NCBI GenBank assembly: GCA_037693485.1
Contig: CM075353.1
Span: forward strand, 110,256,501-110,320,500
DNA from: Kitagawia praeruptora
Taxonomy: Eukaryota; Streptophyta; Magnoliopsida; Apiales; Apiaceae
Length of the DNA stretch: 64,000 nucleotides
Direction: 5' to 3'
Under the pieces are notes generated by a model that saw nothing but the letters and a program-made list of their open reading frames with translations, did no database searches and was not told where the DNA came from. Shown here in pieces: positions 9,963-20,658 of the stretch. The translations under genes and the position numbers were made by a program. The first letter of the stretch is position 1. Each line of letters starts with the position of its first letter.

Positions 9963-9998
9963 CTATAGCAATCTTCAGTGCCAAATTCTTGTGTTCTC
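9963..9998 (-). CDS. Receptor-like kinase, 36-nt microexon 2 (juxtamembrane, outer side)
   Basis: On the minus strand a TTTAACAG acceptor precedes GA GAA CAC AAG..., and the exon ends ATA G before a GTAGTATG donor. It encodes EHKNLALKIAI, which joins in phase 1 to AGGVLGGT at the start of exon 3, giving the normal outer-juxtamembrane to membrane transition of LRK10L proteins. It also accepts the phase-1 donor of the ectodomain exon. Intron 3' of it is 124 nt (9962-9839). The exon is far too short for ordinary ORF detection; its support is the double phase match and the family-like sequence. Confidence 0.8.
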
Positions 9999-10564
9999 CT
10001 GTTTAACAGGCCAACATACATAAAATTACTCTCTGTTACAAAATCTCACAAATGGAAAGAAGGCCTCTGATATTCTACGAAAAACTACTCTTGCTCGGTT
10101 GCCCATCTCTCAAAGTGTATTTTTACCAATTGGATTTTAGACTAATACCATTTTTCTTTTATATTATACGCATAATGAAGTGCGGGGGAACGCAAAGTAG
10201 GATGTTTCTCAAGTTACTAGAGATGAGAAAGACCAAGTTTTTCTTATCATAGGTAAGAGAAGAGTTCACTAATAAACCAGAAGTAAATAAAGATAATTCA
10301 TGCATTTAGATAACTATTTCGAAGTTATGAATGTCAATCTCACTCCATTCTGCAACACTGATTTACTTATATAATCCTAAATGCATCTTAATTGTCATGT
10401 TTAGCCAACAGTACTTACAGGCACATTAGCCATAGCTAGAACTTCAGGAAGAATATTGGGGAACATTTGCCGGCATCCAGTAGAATAACTAAGCTGCATA
10501 GTCTTCCACAAAGTTCAATAGTGATACAACTAAAGCTCACTCAATGTAAACTACATAATAGAAA
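9999..10564. other. Start of the large intron 1 of the receptor kinase gene
   Basis: Intronic sequence without a recognisable element. Intron 1 as a whole runs from 17471 down to 9999 (about 7.5 kb) and contains the transposons and the broken ectodomain copy listed below. Confidence 0.55.
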
Positions 10565-11134
10565 GGAAAAATAAATTATTTCGTCCTTAAACTATATGTT
10601 GTTTTTGGTTTAGGTCCCTGAATTATAAAAAAAATAATCTGGATACCTAAATTTTTAAAATTTCTGATTGACATCCTTCCGTCATTATTTGACTAACGGA
10701 CGTTAGTTAATGATGACGTGATAATGACAGAAAAATTGAAATTTCACGAAATGAAGTAAAAATTTGACATGTTAATATACGACTGATTACAAGAACACGG
10801 GTGGTGAAAATTTTCAATTTCGAGTTCACTAACATATTGTGTTCTTGAAATTAAAGTGCAGGATATGTTAGTGAATTCGAAATCGAAAACTTTCACCACT
10901 CATGTTATTATAATCACTCGTAGATTAAAGTGTTAAATTTCCACCTCATTCCGTGAAATTTCGATTTTTCCGACATTGCCACATCATTGACTAACGTCCA
11001 TTAGTCAAAAACTGACGCAAGGATGTCAGTCAAAAATTTTAAAAATTTAGATATTCAGATTTTTTTTTATAGTTCAGGGACCTAAACTAAAAACAGCATA
11101 TATATAGTTTAAGGATGAAATAATTTATTTTCCC
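10565..11134. mobile_element. Mutator-type foldback MITE
   Basis: Nearly the whole 570 bp is one inverted repeat: GGAAAAATAAATTATTTCGTCC at the left is mirrored by the right end, and the arms continue through GTTTAGGTCCCTGAA, ACGGACGTTAGT and GAAATTTCACG to a central loop near 10850. It is flanked by identical 9-bp direct repeats TAATAGAAA (10556-10564 and 11135-11143), the target duplication length of Mutator-like elements. No coding capacity. Confidence 0.88.
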
Positions 11135-11566
11135 TAATAGAAAACATTTTATGATTCTTCTAAAATCAGATACAAATGCTTGAAAACAATTCATTCTCAA
11201 ACTGTCATTATGCAGCTCGTGAACTACATGAATAGTGCAGCTTTATGAATAACTAAAAACAAACCATTTATGTTTACCACTCCACAATGCTCCTAAATAG
11301 GCCACTTTATGACACTGAAATGAGATTTTAAGCTATCTGTATGCTGGGCGGGCCTGGCCTCCCAAAGGGCCCAAATATTTATAATGCTATTTAAAGGGCC
11401 CAAATATTTATAATCTCACATGTGCATACATACAAACTTAAGGCCAGCCCTTCGTACATTGTAACTCTATAAGTAGAGTTCTAAAAATCGAAAATGGGTT
11501 CAACTCCGTTTAATTCCCGAAAAATGAATATTTGGAAATTGGGAGAATATTCAGAATGAGTATGTG

Positions 11567-13443
11567 TAAGGCTGTAATTCGAGTCGGGTGGCTCGCGAGC
11601 CTACCCGGCTCGAACTCGTTTAACTGAACCCGGCTCGACTCGAGCTCGTAAACGAGTCGAGCTCGGCAGCGATTTTAGGCTCGTTTATATAAACGAGCCG
11701 GTCCGGGTATGTGCCGAGCTCGAATGAAACCCGGCTCGAAAACTCGAACTCGACCCGGCTCGACTCGAACTCGACCCGGCTCGAGCTCGTTTAAATTTTT
11801 TTTTGTTGTTTTTCAAAATATTGTTTCTATTTTTTTAAAAAATATTTTTGGACGATCTAGATATATCTAATTAAATGATATTCCTAAATTTTCAAAAAAT
11901 AAAAGATTAATTTGGTTGGAGATCTTAATAGAACACTTCTATATTGTCTTGTACTCGTAACTAGTGCTTCGTCCCAGATTATTGTTTCTATTCTTTTAAA
12001 AATATTTTTCGACGATCCAACCGTACGGATGTGAAGATATATCTAATTAAATGATATTCCCAAATTTTGAAAAAATAAAAATTAATTTGGTTGAAGATCT
12101 TAATAGAACACTACTATATTGTCTTGTACTCGTACTAGTGCTTCGTCCCAGATTATTGTTTCTATTCTTTTAAAAATATTTTCGATGATCCAACCGTACG
12201 GATGTCAAGATATATCTAATTAAATGATATTCCCAAATTTTCAAAAAATAAAAGATTAATTTGGTTGGAGATCTTAATAGAACACTTCTATATTGTCTTG
12301 TACTCGTAACTAGTGCTTCGTCCCAGATTATTGTTTCTATTCTTTTAAAAATATTTTTCGACGATCCAACCGTACGGATGTCAAGATATATCTAATTAAA
12401 TGATATTCCCAAATTTTGAAAAAATAAAAAATTAATTTGGTTGAAGATCTTAATAGAACACTACTATATTGTCTTGTACTCGTAACTAGTGCTTCGTCCC
12501 AGATTATTGTTTCTATTCTTTTAAAAATATTTTCGATGATCCAACCGTACGGATGTCAAGATATATCTAATTAAATGATATTCCCAAATTTTGAAAAAAT
12601 AAAAAATTAATTTGGTTGGAGATTTTAATAGAACACGACTATATTGTCTTGTACTTGTAACTAGTGCTTCGTCCCATATTATTGTTTCTGTTTTTTTAAA
12701 AATATTTTTCGACGATCCAACCGTACGGATGTCAAGATATATCTAATTAAATGATATTCCCAAATTTTGAAAAAATAAAAAATTAATTTGGTTGGAGATC
12801 TTAATAGAACACTACTATATTGTCTAGTACTCGTAACTAGTGCTTTGTCCCAGATTATTGTTTCTATTTTTTTAAAAATATTTTTCGACGATCCAACCAT
12901 ACGGATGTCAAGATATATCTAATTAAATGATATTCCCAAATTTTGAAAAAATAAAAAATTAATTTGGTTGGAGATCTTAATAGAACACTACTATATTGTC
13001 TAGTACTCGTAACTAGTGTTTTGTCCCATATTATTGTTTCTATTTTTTTAAAAATAATTTTCGACGATCCAACCGTACGGATGTCAAAATATATCTAATT
13101 AAATGATATTCCCAAATTTTTAAAAAATAAAAAATTACTTTCGTTGGAGATCTTAATAGAAACTCGTTAGGCTCGTTTAACAGCTCGTTAGGCTCGGCTC
13201 GTTTAACAGCTTGTTAGGCTCGGCTCGTTTAATAGAACTCGACCCGACTCGTATAACAGTAACTCGCCTCGACTCGTGAGGGCTCGCGAGTAGCTCGACC
13301 CGACTCGTGTAACAAACGAGCCGAGTTCGGCGGGGATTTTCGGCTCGTTTAATAAACGAGCTCGGCTCGACTCGTCAGAAAAAGCTCGGCTCGATTTAAA
13401 GCTCGGCTCGAACTCGCCCGGCTCGACTCGAATTACAGCCCTA
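11567..13443. mobile_element. Non-autonomous hAT element with internal tandem array
   Basis: Terminal inverted repeats TA(A/G)GGCTGTAATTCGAGTCG are flanked by the 8-bp direct repeat AGTATGTG (11559-11566 and 13444-13451), the hAT target duplication length. Both ends carry dense subterminal repeats of GGCTCGACTCGA and GGCTCGTTTAA type, expected transposase-binding regions. The interior (11819 to about 13160) is a tandem array of about 175-bp units and encodes no transposase. It lies in intron 1 of the receptor kinase gene. Confidence 0.88.
11819..13160. repeat. Tandem array, about 7.7 copies of a 175-176-bp unit
   Basis: The marker ATTGTTTCT recurs at about 11819, 11981, 12154, 12330, 12506, 12681, 12857 and 13033, so the period is 173-176 bp after a shorter first unit. 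Each unit holds TTTTAAAAATATTTTTCGAC, GATCCAACCGTACGGATGTC, a TTAATTTGGTTGGAGATCTT segment and ACTAGTGCTTCGTCCCA. Units differ by a few substitutions and by small deletions. Confidence 0.92.
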
Positions 13444-13538
13444 AGTATGTGGATAATTAATGGAGTATTATTATCATAATTTTTATTTAAAATATTTAAT
13501 TCACATGTCATAATTTAGTGTACTAACGTTAAAATTTA

Positions 13539-13833
13539 CTCCCTCTATCCCTGTCATATATTTACAGTTACTATGGGTGTCCCTCTCATTTCTTTACATC
13601 CCAAAAATAATAAGTTTCTCTCACTATTACACCCACTATCTCATATATTTAACAATAAAAAAATACTATTACACCCACTATTTTTTTTCACTATCTCAAA
13701 TCTATTATTAAATATTAATAGGTCCTACCACTTTAACCACTTTTCATCTAATTTTACTCATTTTTACACATTTTCTTGGTTTCCGTGTCCATCCCCGATC
13801 CCCCATGTAAAGAACCATGAGGGACACAAGGAG
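13539..13833. mobile_element. Mariner/Stowaway-type MITE, degenerate
   Basis: Left end CTCCCTCTATCCCTGTCAT and right end complement CTCCTTGTGTCCCTCATGG form imperfect inverted repeats flanked by TA (13537-13538 and 13834-13835). The interior has CACTATTACACCCACTAT tandem motifs similar in style to the MITE at 6648-7029. No coding potential. Confidence 0.6.
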
Positions 13834-14078
13834 TATATGATTTTTATTATTTATGAATAATTTAATATAAATACTAAAATTATAAGTAGGAATATGTTTG
13901 ACGATGTCCTAACAATAATAATGTTCAAGTATTAAGATCACTTTTACTTGATAGTTTTTATCAATACGACTAAAAACAACATATGATCATAAAATACATA
14001 AATTTTACTATGGCAATTTATATCCTATATATAATAAGCATAAGGTGGATATTTGATTGGCTATACTACCGCGAAAAA

Positions 14079-15300
14079 AATAACCACATGGATATGATAT
14101 TAAATTAAATCAACGGTCAAGACTATATTACATTATAAAAGAGAATAACCACCATTGGATAGATATTATATTAAATTAAATCAACGGTCAAGATTATATT
14201 ATACTGTAAAAGAGAATAATATTTGGTTGGTTATACTACCGCCAAAAAAAATAACCACCATCGGATGATTATGATATTAAATTAAATCAACGGTTAAGAT
14301 TATATTAAGATTATATTATATTATAAAAAAGAATAAACACCATTGGATGAATATGATATTAAATTAAATCAACGGTCAAGATTATATTAAGATTATTTTA
14401 TATTATAAAAGAGAATAAACTTTATTAAAAACATAAATTAATTTTTACATAACATGATATTTTCCATGATATTTAAAAACATGTTAAATAATGTATTTGC
14501 ACAAATTCTGTTTTTTTTTTAAAAAAATCATAACTCAACTTTTTTTAAAAAGATGAAACAAATGAATATTTTCTTAAATTAATATAAATCATATTATTAA
14601 CTTTTTCTAATAAGACATGTAAATGATAGTAATATCTAATACTAAATAAAAAAGAAGATATAAATGTATACTCTCCGTCCCCCCTATTCCCGACATGCTA
14701 TGGTGTCTTGGGGCCGACATGCTACCGCAAAAAAAAAAAAAATCACCATTGAATGAATATGATATTAAACTAAATCAACGATTAAGATTATATTATATTA
14801 TAAAAGAGAATAACCACCATTAGATGGATAAGATATTAAATCAAATCAACGGTCAAGATTATATTATATTATAAAAGAGAATAATATTTGGTTGGTTATA
14901 CTACCGCGAAAAAAATAACCATCATTGGATGAATATGATACTCCCTCCGTCCAATTTTGTTTGAAACTCTTCTTTTCACACGCATTTCAATGTACTTGGA
15001 CGGGGTACTTATAAATAATATTTTGAATTTTTTTTGTTTTGTATAAAAATATAGATTATATTTTTTTTATACAAATCAAAAAAAATAATTCACAAGTACC
15101 CGGTCCAAGCACATTGAAATGCGTGAAAAAGTCAGAGGGTCATTAAATTCGGGATGGATGGGGTATTAAATTAAATCAACGATCAAGATTATATTATATT
15201 ATAAAAGAGAATAACCACCGTTGGATGGATATGATATCAAATTAAATCAACAGTCAAGATTATATTAAGATTATATTATATTATAAAAGAGAATAAACGT
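14079..15300. repeat. Minisatellite of about 70-80-bp units inside the Helitron
   Basis: About nine degenerate copies of a unit reading ATAACCACCATTGGATGAAT, then ATGATATTAAATTAAATCAA, then CGGTCAAGATTATATTATAT and TATAAAAGAGAATAA, with occasional TTTGGTTGGTTATACTACCG spacers. A separate unit around CATAACTCAACTTTTTTTAA and CTTAAATTAATATAAATCAT occurs near 14525, 15410 and 15570. Confidence 0.8.
14941..15163. mobile_element. MITE nested in the Helitron repeat
   Basis: It interrupts one Helitron repeat unit cleanly: ...GAATATGATA before and TTAAATTAAATCAACG after, with TA duplicated (14939-14940 and 15164-15165). The left end is CTCCCTCCGTCC and the right end GGATGGATGGGG. The interior is a foldback with ACGCATTTCAATGTACTTGG mirrored at about 15105-15125. 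Tc1/mariner type from the TA duplication. Confidence 0.8.
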
Positions 15301-16263
15301 TATTAAAAACATGAATTAATTTTTACTTAACATGATAATTTCCATGTTATTTAAAAATATGTTAAACAATGCATTTGCACGAATTTTGTTTTTTTTTTTT
15401 TTAAAAATATCATAACTCAACTTTTTTTTTAAAAAGATGAAACAAAAGAATATTTTCTTAAATTAATATAAATCATATTATTAACTTTTTCTAATTAGAC
15501 ATCTGTAAGGATAGGAATATCTAATAGTAAATAGAAAACACAAATTCTGTTTTTTTTTTAAAAAAAAATATCGTAACTCAATTTTTTTAAAAAAGACGAA
15601 ACAAATGAATATTTTCTTAAATTAATATAAATCATATTATCACTTAACTTTTTCTAATAAGACATCTAAAAGATTGGAATATCTAATACTAAATAAAAAA
15701 GGAGATAAATTTTATCAAAAAAAAAAAAAGGAGATAAATTATATTAATGTAAAAACGTTGAATAAAAGAATAATTGTTTGGCAATATATTATATCAATTT
15801 AATACGAGTCTGTAACATAAAATATAATTAACTGAAAATGTTCAATCAAAATATATTTAATCATTTGGATTATATTAAAAAAACACAAAATTAATTAATA
15901 TAATATTAAAATAAAATAAAGTTCTACTAAAAAAACAATAAATATAAAAAATAAATATTAAAAATAACCGTGCATAGCACGGGTCATAGGCTAGTAAAAA
16001 TAATAAAAAAAATTGAATGATTTAAAATCGGATTTAATTCCACTTGAAATTTGATAAAATATTGATTGAATTATGTAAAAAAACAAATTTTGATCCGAAT
16101 GAATACTACTTCTTGAATGAGATCATACTTTGACTTGGTGATTTTTAGAACAGTAATAAATTTTGAACTTTTGATATAAAAGCCTTTCTAGGCCAGCCCT
16201 GTATATATGAAATGCTATCTCAATATTTCTATAAACTTCTATAGAGTGATAAAGTTAGGCACA

Positions 16264-16984
16264 CCGCACACCTGATCGTGGATAGAGACACGGGTCTTTA
16301 CTATCTGAATATGTGCCGATCCAGCACAATCCACCGTCACTCATACAGTCTGCACAAGCTTTTTGGTTTGGTTTATTATAGTAAACCTCGAAGCGAAAAA
16401 CTTCTTGCAGCTGTAGCTGTTGTGGGTTCGCTAGGAACTCCTCAAGCAGCTTCTTATTAACAGGAAGTGTTGTGTAAGAACACGAGCTACGATATTTTTC
16501 AGCTTGCGATAGTGAATTTTGCCTGAAGAAATAAACTACATCCTTTTCTTCATTTTGACAGGTGAAATTATAATCAATCGGGGTTGGGTTTTGAATGTCA
16601 TCACCCCAATGGTAGAACAACTGGAGATCTTCAGTGTTGTGGCCATACTCATATAGGTTTTGCTGACGAATTGATTCCAACTACATGATACTTGATACTT
16701 GAACCAATATCTACCGCAAGACCACTTTCCTCACAGCTGAGCTCAAATCCTGGAAGTCCACAATCCCGAGATCGAATACCAACTCCCCAGAAAGGGAATC
16801 CAATTCCTTCTCTTATAGGTTTGCCACAGGCATAAGTAACCGTCTCATTACAGGCCTTGTAAAGTTTAGTATCATGTTTAGCATTATGTGTCGGGATGAA
16901 GAGCGATAACAAAAGGACTGAAATGATGAAACTGATGGTGAGATCTTCAGTGTTGTGGCCATACTCATATAGGTTTTGGTTCAA
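16264..16984 (-). pseudogene. Rearranged second copy of the kinase ectodomain exon
   Basis: This segment is a diverged duplicate of the ectodomain exon at 17472-18294: signal-like ISFIISVLLLSLFIP, YACG...IGFPFWGVG and CGLPGFELSCEE at the N-terminal side, then YNKPNQKACADC and GGLCWIGTY at the C-terminal side, with a phase-1 GGTGTG donor-like end. It is broken. About 100 nt between KYHVV and NLYEYGHN are missing with a frame change, and a 38-bp piece encoding NLYEYGHNTEDL is present twice: in its proper place (about 16625-16662) and fused in front of the signal peptide (about 16938-16975). No proper start is left. It lies inside intron 1, between the intact ectodomain exon and the kinase exon. 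Confidence 0.8.
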
Positions 16985-17471
16985 TACTGTGTCTGGAATC
17001 GAATTAGAACTAGATTTACAAATAAGGAGTAAATTTTGGGATCATTGTTTGTATTGATACAATACTACTAAATATATTTACGGCAATGGTCCTAAAATAG
17101 GCCAGTTATAACACTGCATATGTAATAATATATCGAGTACTTAGAAGCTACGGATATTGAGTAAACTAGAGAGCACGGAGGACTTGAAATCATCTACTTC
17201 ATTAGATCTGTGAAATGAGATTTTAAACTATACAAATGATGGTCTGGCCTGGGCTCCCAAAGGGCCCAAATATTTAGAATCTCACAGGTATGCAGTATGC
17301 TTACATACAAACATATACAGTAAGTAATATATCTAGAATTTTGGATATAGAAGCCCCTCAAGGCGGCCCTGTATATATGTTATTATTAGGCTGTGCTATA
17401 TAGAGAGATTAAGTTAGGAACACCTGGAAAAAGACATGTATCAAGTAACTTCTATAGAGTGAATAACTTAC

Positions 17472-18294
17472 TATCTGGATTATTTGGATTTGTGCCTTTA
17501 GTATCTGACTCTGGAAAAAGACACGTGTCTGTACTACCTGGATATGTGCCGATCCAACACAATCCACCATCTTTCTCACAGTCTTTACAAGCTTTTTGGT
17601 CTGTTGTATTATAGTAAACCTCGAAGCTACTGCGTAAAAGTTCTTCCACCGATCCTGAGTTCACTTTGTAGCCCTCAAACAGAGCCCCATTAACTGGAAG
17701 CATTGTGTGAGAACACGAGTTAAGTTCTTTTTCAGCTTGTGGTGATGGATTTCCGGGGTAGATATAAACTGGATGCTCATCTTCATTAGAACAAATGGGA
17801 TAAAGATAAGTCGGGGTTTTGGCCTCACTACTACAATTGTAGTAAAAATGGAGATCGTTAGTTTTCTGCCCGTAATACAGCTTCCAGCTCCATATTGTTT
17901 GTGGATTCGAACCAAAATCAGATTTACAAAGATGCTCCAATAAATTATCATCAGGTTTTACTTGTAACGCTTTTGCTGACAGATCGAATTCAACTACATG
18001 ATACTTGATATTTGGAGCAATATCTACAAAAAGATCACTTTCTTTGCAGCTGAGCTCAAATCCTGGAAGTCCGCAATCCTGAGATCGATTACCAACTCCC
18101 CAGAAAGGGAATCCGATTTCTTCTCCTATATTTGGGCCACAGGCATAAGTAACCGTCTCATTACAGGCGTTGTACATGTTAGTATCAATTTTAGCATTAT
18201 GTCTCGGGATGAAGAGCGATAACAAAAGGACTGAAATGATGAAACTGATGGAGTTTAACACATGTTGTTGAGGTCTAAAGAGTTTAGCACGCAT
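17472..18294 (-). CDS. Receptor-like kinase (LRK10L type), exon 1: signal peptide and extracellular domain
   Basis: Starts at ATG 18294 with a signal peptide (hydrophobic core ISFIISVLLLSLFIP, residues about 16-30). The mature part has the cysteine-rich galacturonan-binding-like domain of wall-associated kinases (YACG, IGFPFWGVG, DCGLPGFELSC) and then the WAK-associated C-terminal module (ACKDCEKDGGLCWIGTY). Several N-glycosylation sequons are visible. The exon ends CCA GAT A at 17472 before a GTAAGTTATT donor, phase 1, which fits both following exons. The protein would sit in the plasma membrane facing the cell wall; the ligand is unknown. The intervening 7.5-kb intron is long for this family but is explained by inserted elements. 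Transcript evidence is needed to exclude that exon 1 and the kinase exon now belong to separate loci. Confidence 0.85.
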
Positions 18295-18680
18295 TGTGCA
18301 GGAGATGTTTAGAAGAAAGGATAAGAATCAACTGATCAGTGTATGGAGTACGATGATGTATAATGAAAGAAAGAGTAACAAGCAGAGAATAATGCAAACA
18401 TTTGCAAAAGCTGAGGCCTATAGAAATAATAAAAAAAGGGTTGAAGACTTTGTATAGACTAAGACACTAAAGTTCAACGCAAGGCAAGTGTTGGGAATTT
18501 TCATCCATAAGCTGTGGAAATATTGGGCCAACGACCTCGTCAAAAGCAAGCTCTGGTGCTTGTATATTTACTTACATACACACTGAAAGTTAGACTTTTG
18601 TTTAGAAATTTTTGCTGCCGTGTCAAACAGGGTTGTATATTTACATACATACCACAAAATTACAAATTTGTATACTTACA
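18295..18680. other. Upstream region of the receptor kinase gene
   Basis: No gene seen. It should contain the minus-strand promoter of the kinase gene, but no convincing TATA box was identified. Two similar short stretches, TTGTATATTTACTTACATAC (about 18560) and TTGTATATTTACATACATAC (about 18634), are the only structure. Confidence 0.45.
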
Positions 18681-18778
18681 ATGGATACCACGAAATTGAA
18701 TGAAGGTGATTGTGTTGCTGATCATGTTAAAGAATTTAACTCTATCCTATCAAGATTGACATCAATGTATATTAAATT
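18681..18778 (+). pseudogene. Fragment of a Ty1/copia gag gene
   Basis: About 33 codons starting ATG GAT ACC encode LNEGDCVADHVKEFNSILSR and LTSMYIKF, the helical core of the copia gag (UBN2) domain. It is cut off at 18779 by an LTR-like sequence starting TGTAACACCCCC. Nothing else of this copia element is visible. Confidence 0.65.
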
Positions 18779-20658
18779 TGTAACACCCCCAAATCCGGGG
18801 TCAAGGATTTTGGTAGCTACGCGGAAATCCTCAATGTCAAATTACTTGTTTAACAACATCAAACCATCTGTAATCATTAAAACTGAAATATAACTCTGCG
18901 ACCCCAACCACCAAGCATCTTTTAGGTCATAGGGCTAGAAACAAGAATTCAAATACTTACATTTCTCATTACATCCATCCTATTACATTGCACTGTGACT
19001 TACAAATCTTATATTACTGGTATAGCTTCGTTGGGAAGTATACCAGCAACTAGAGCTACTCAGTACCAAGTAATACAAATATTACACATCGATATAATTA
19101 CATATAACTTATTTCAGCTATAACTTTTCTGGATCATATCATCTTCATAAGAGCGTACTGCCTGCTTCTTCTGAGCCATGCAGATAAGCCTCAACCATCT
19201 ACCTTCCTCTGAAATGTTAATATTTGAAAACAAACAAAGGTTAATATTTGAAAACAAACAAGTATGAGCGAAAGAATTGTCCAGCAAGTTAATAATAGAA
19301 CTTTACAATATATATATATATATATATATATCAATACACACAAGGGTATTCAATATCTAACGATATTTAATATCATTTCTGAAACATTTAACTATGGAAT
19401 TTCAATAAGGGAAGTATAACCTTTGATATAACATCAAATGAACAATCTGAGATCATAATAACCATAGTAAGCTTCATACCTTAGCAAAATGGTATAAGTT
19501 GTAGTCTCAATAACCTTTAATAAAATTCTTCAAAATATGCAGTTCAATATACTGCTACTACAAGTGTTTTCATCAAACAGAAACCAAACTATAAAAAGAT
19601 CCCCTTTTTAGTATTCCACAAGTCTGAAAGTATATACATATAAGTATATCATTTTTATCACAACACCCTACAGTTCAATATTCTGTATGGGATATAACTT
19701 CTTTAACCACTTGATAAGTTTAAGACTCAGAGGTAACTGAGAGTAAGAGAGTCAAGGTTTTTGAAATGACCCATTTATAAGGTACCAAATCAATACTTCT
19801 CAGGCTTGAAACTATTTATATGTAGGTATATCATTGAGTCAAAACATTTGACAGATCAAGAGACTGCACCTCAGCAATATAATAACAGTTCTAAAATATC
19901 TTTGAAACCATATGTCATGCATTAACGAACATGGTACCAGAAAAAGGTAGTAGATGAAGTCACAAGGTAACTCAAAATATAAATATTTCGTGGAAATATC
20001 TGCTATGTCAAGATAAGCAAGATAGCATCATTTTCATAAAAGAGGAACTTGCAATTCCAGTTTCAAACACTTTTCAACCCTGCCAACAATGATAATGTTG
20101 CAAAAGATTCCAATCTTGGATGATGAACTAATACTGGAGTATTGACGCGCCAAGAGACATAACATTTACACGATGATCAGTCGCATGTTATGCTCCCCAC
20201 CTCTTGTTCTCTACATGTAGAAGGAAGCACCGACGGATTTACTTGTCTACCGCCCTCTGGAACCCCCTCGGCCAACGGTTGGGCCATTTGCTGGACCGGC
20301 GCCACTGGGTCACTTACGCATCTCCTAGTTCATTTAACATCCATAACTTTGAAACGTAAAGTTCGTCCCCCTTTCCCCAAGTATAATATTTGTTGATAAG
20401 ACTCCACAAAGTAGTCGTATCTAGTTGGAAAGGAAAATTCACCAATATTTCCCAAGCTGCTGCTTGTTAATGGATACCAACTTGTTCCAACAATCTTACC
20501 TCTCGAATAATGAGAAGGTACACAAGGGTTCAATAAGCACATAGCAATCAAGTTGCGAGTGAAAAGAATTATTTCGAAGGATTTATAACCAGGAAGCAAA
20601 TTACTTTGTCGAAGGATTTATTTCGAAGGATTTATAACCAGGAAGTGAAAAGAATTAC
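18779..20658 (-). mobile_element. Degraded LTR fragment, distant relative of the LARD LTR
   Basis: The left edge TGTAACACCCCCAAATCC matches in form the LARD LTR edge TGTAACGCCCCCAAATTCC. Further in, GAGCGAAAGAATTGTCCAGC resembles the LARD segment GAGCCAAAGAATGCCCAGC, and a stretch near 20260-20320 resembles GGGCCGGTGCGTTACTCCGG of the LARD. No coding sequence. A 23-bp phrase TCGAAGGATTTATAACCAGG recurs at about 20574 and 20625. Its right edge is the LARD junction, so the full length cannot be judged. Confidence 0.5.

Larger units (their letters stand above)
14023..15994 (+). mobile_element. Non-autonomous Helitron
   Basis: The 5' end TCCTATATATAATAAGCATAAGG follows an A, and the 3' end has the perfect hairpin CCGTGCATAGCACGG (15968-15982) followed nine bases later by CTAG (15991-15994) and a T. 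This fits Helitron insertion between A and T without target duplication. The interior is non-coding: repeated ATCAACGGTCAAGATTATAT units and three copies of a longer poly-T/AAGATGAAACAAA segment, with a nested MITE. It lies in intron 1 of the receptor kinase gene. Confidence 0.78.

Noticed and set aside
11819..13160. 175-bp array as a CRISPR-like or regulatory repeat array
   Set aside because: Units are contiguous tandem copies without spacers, inside a plant hAT element.
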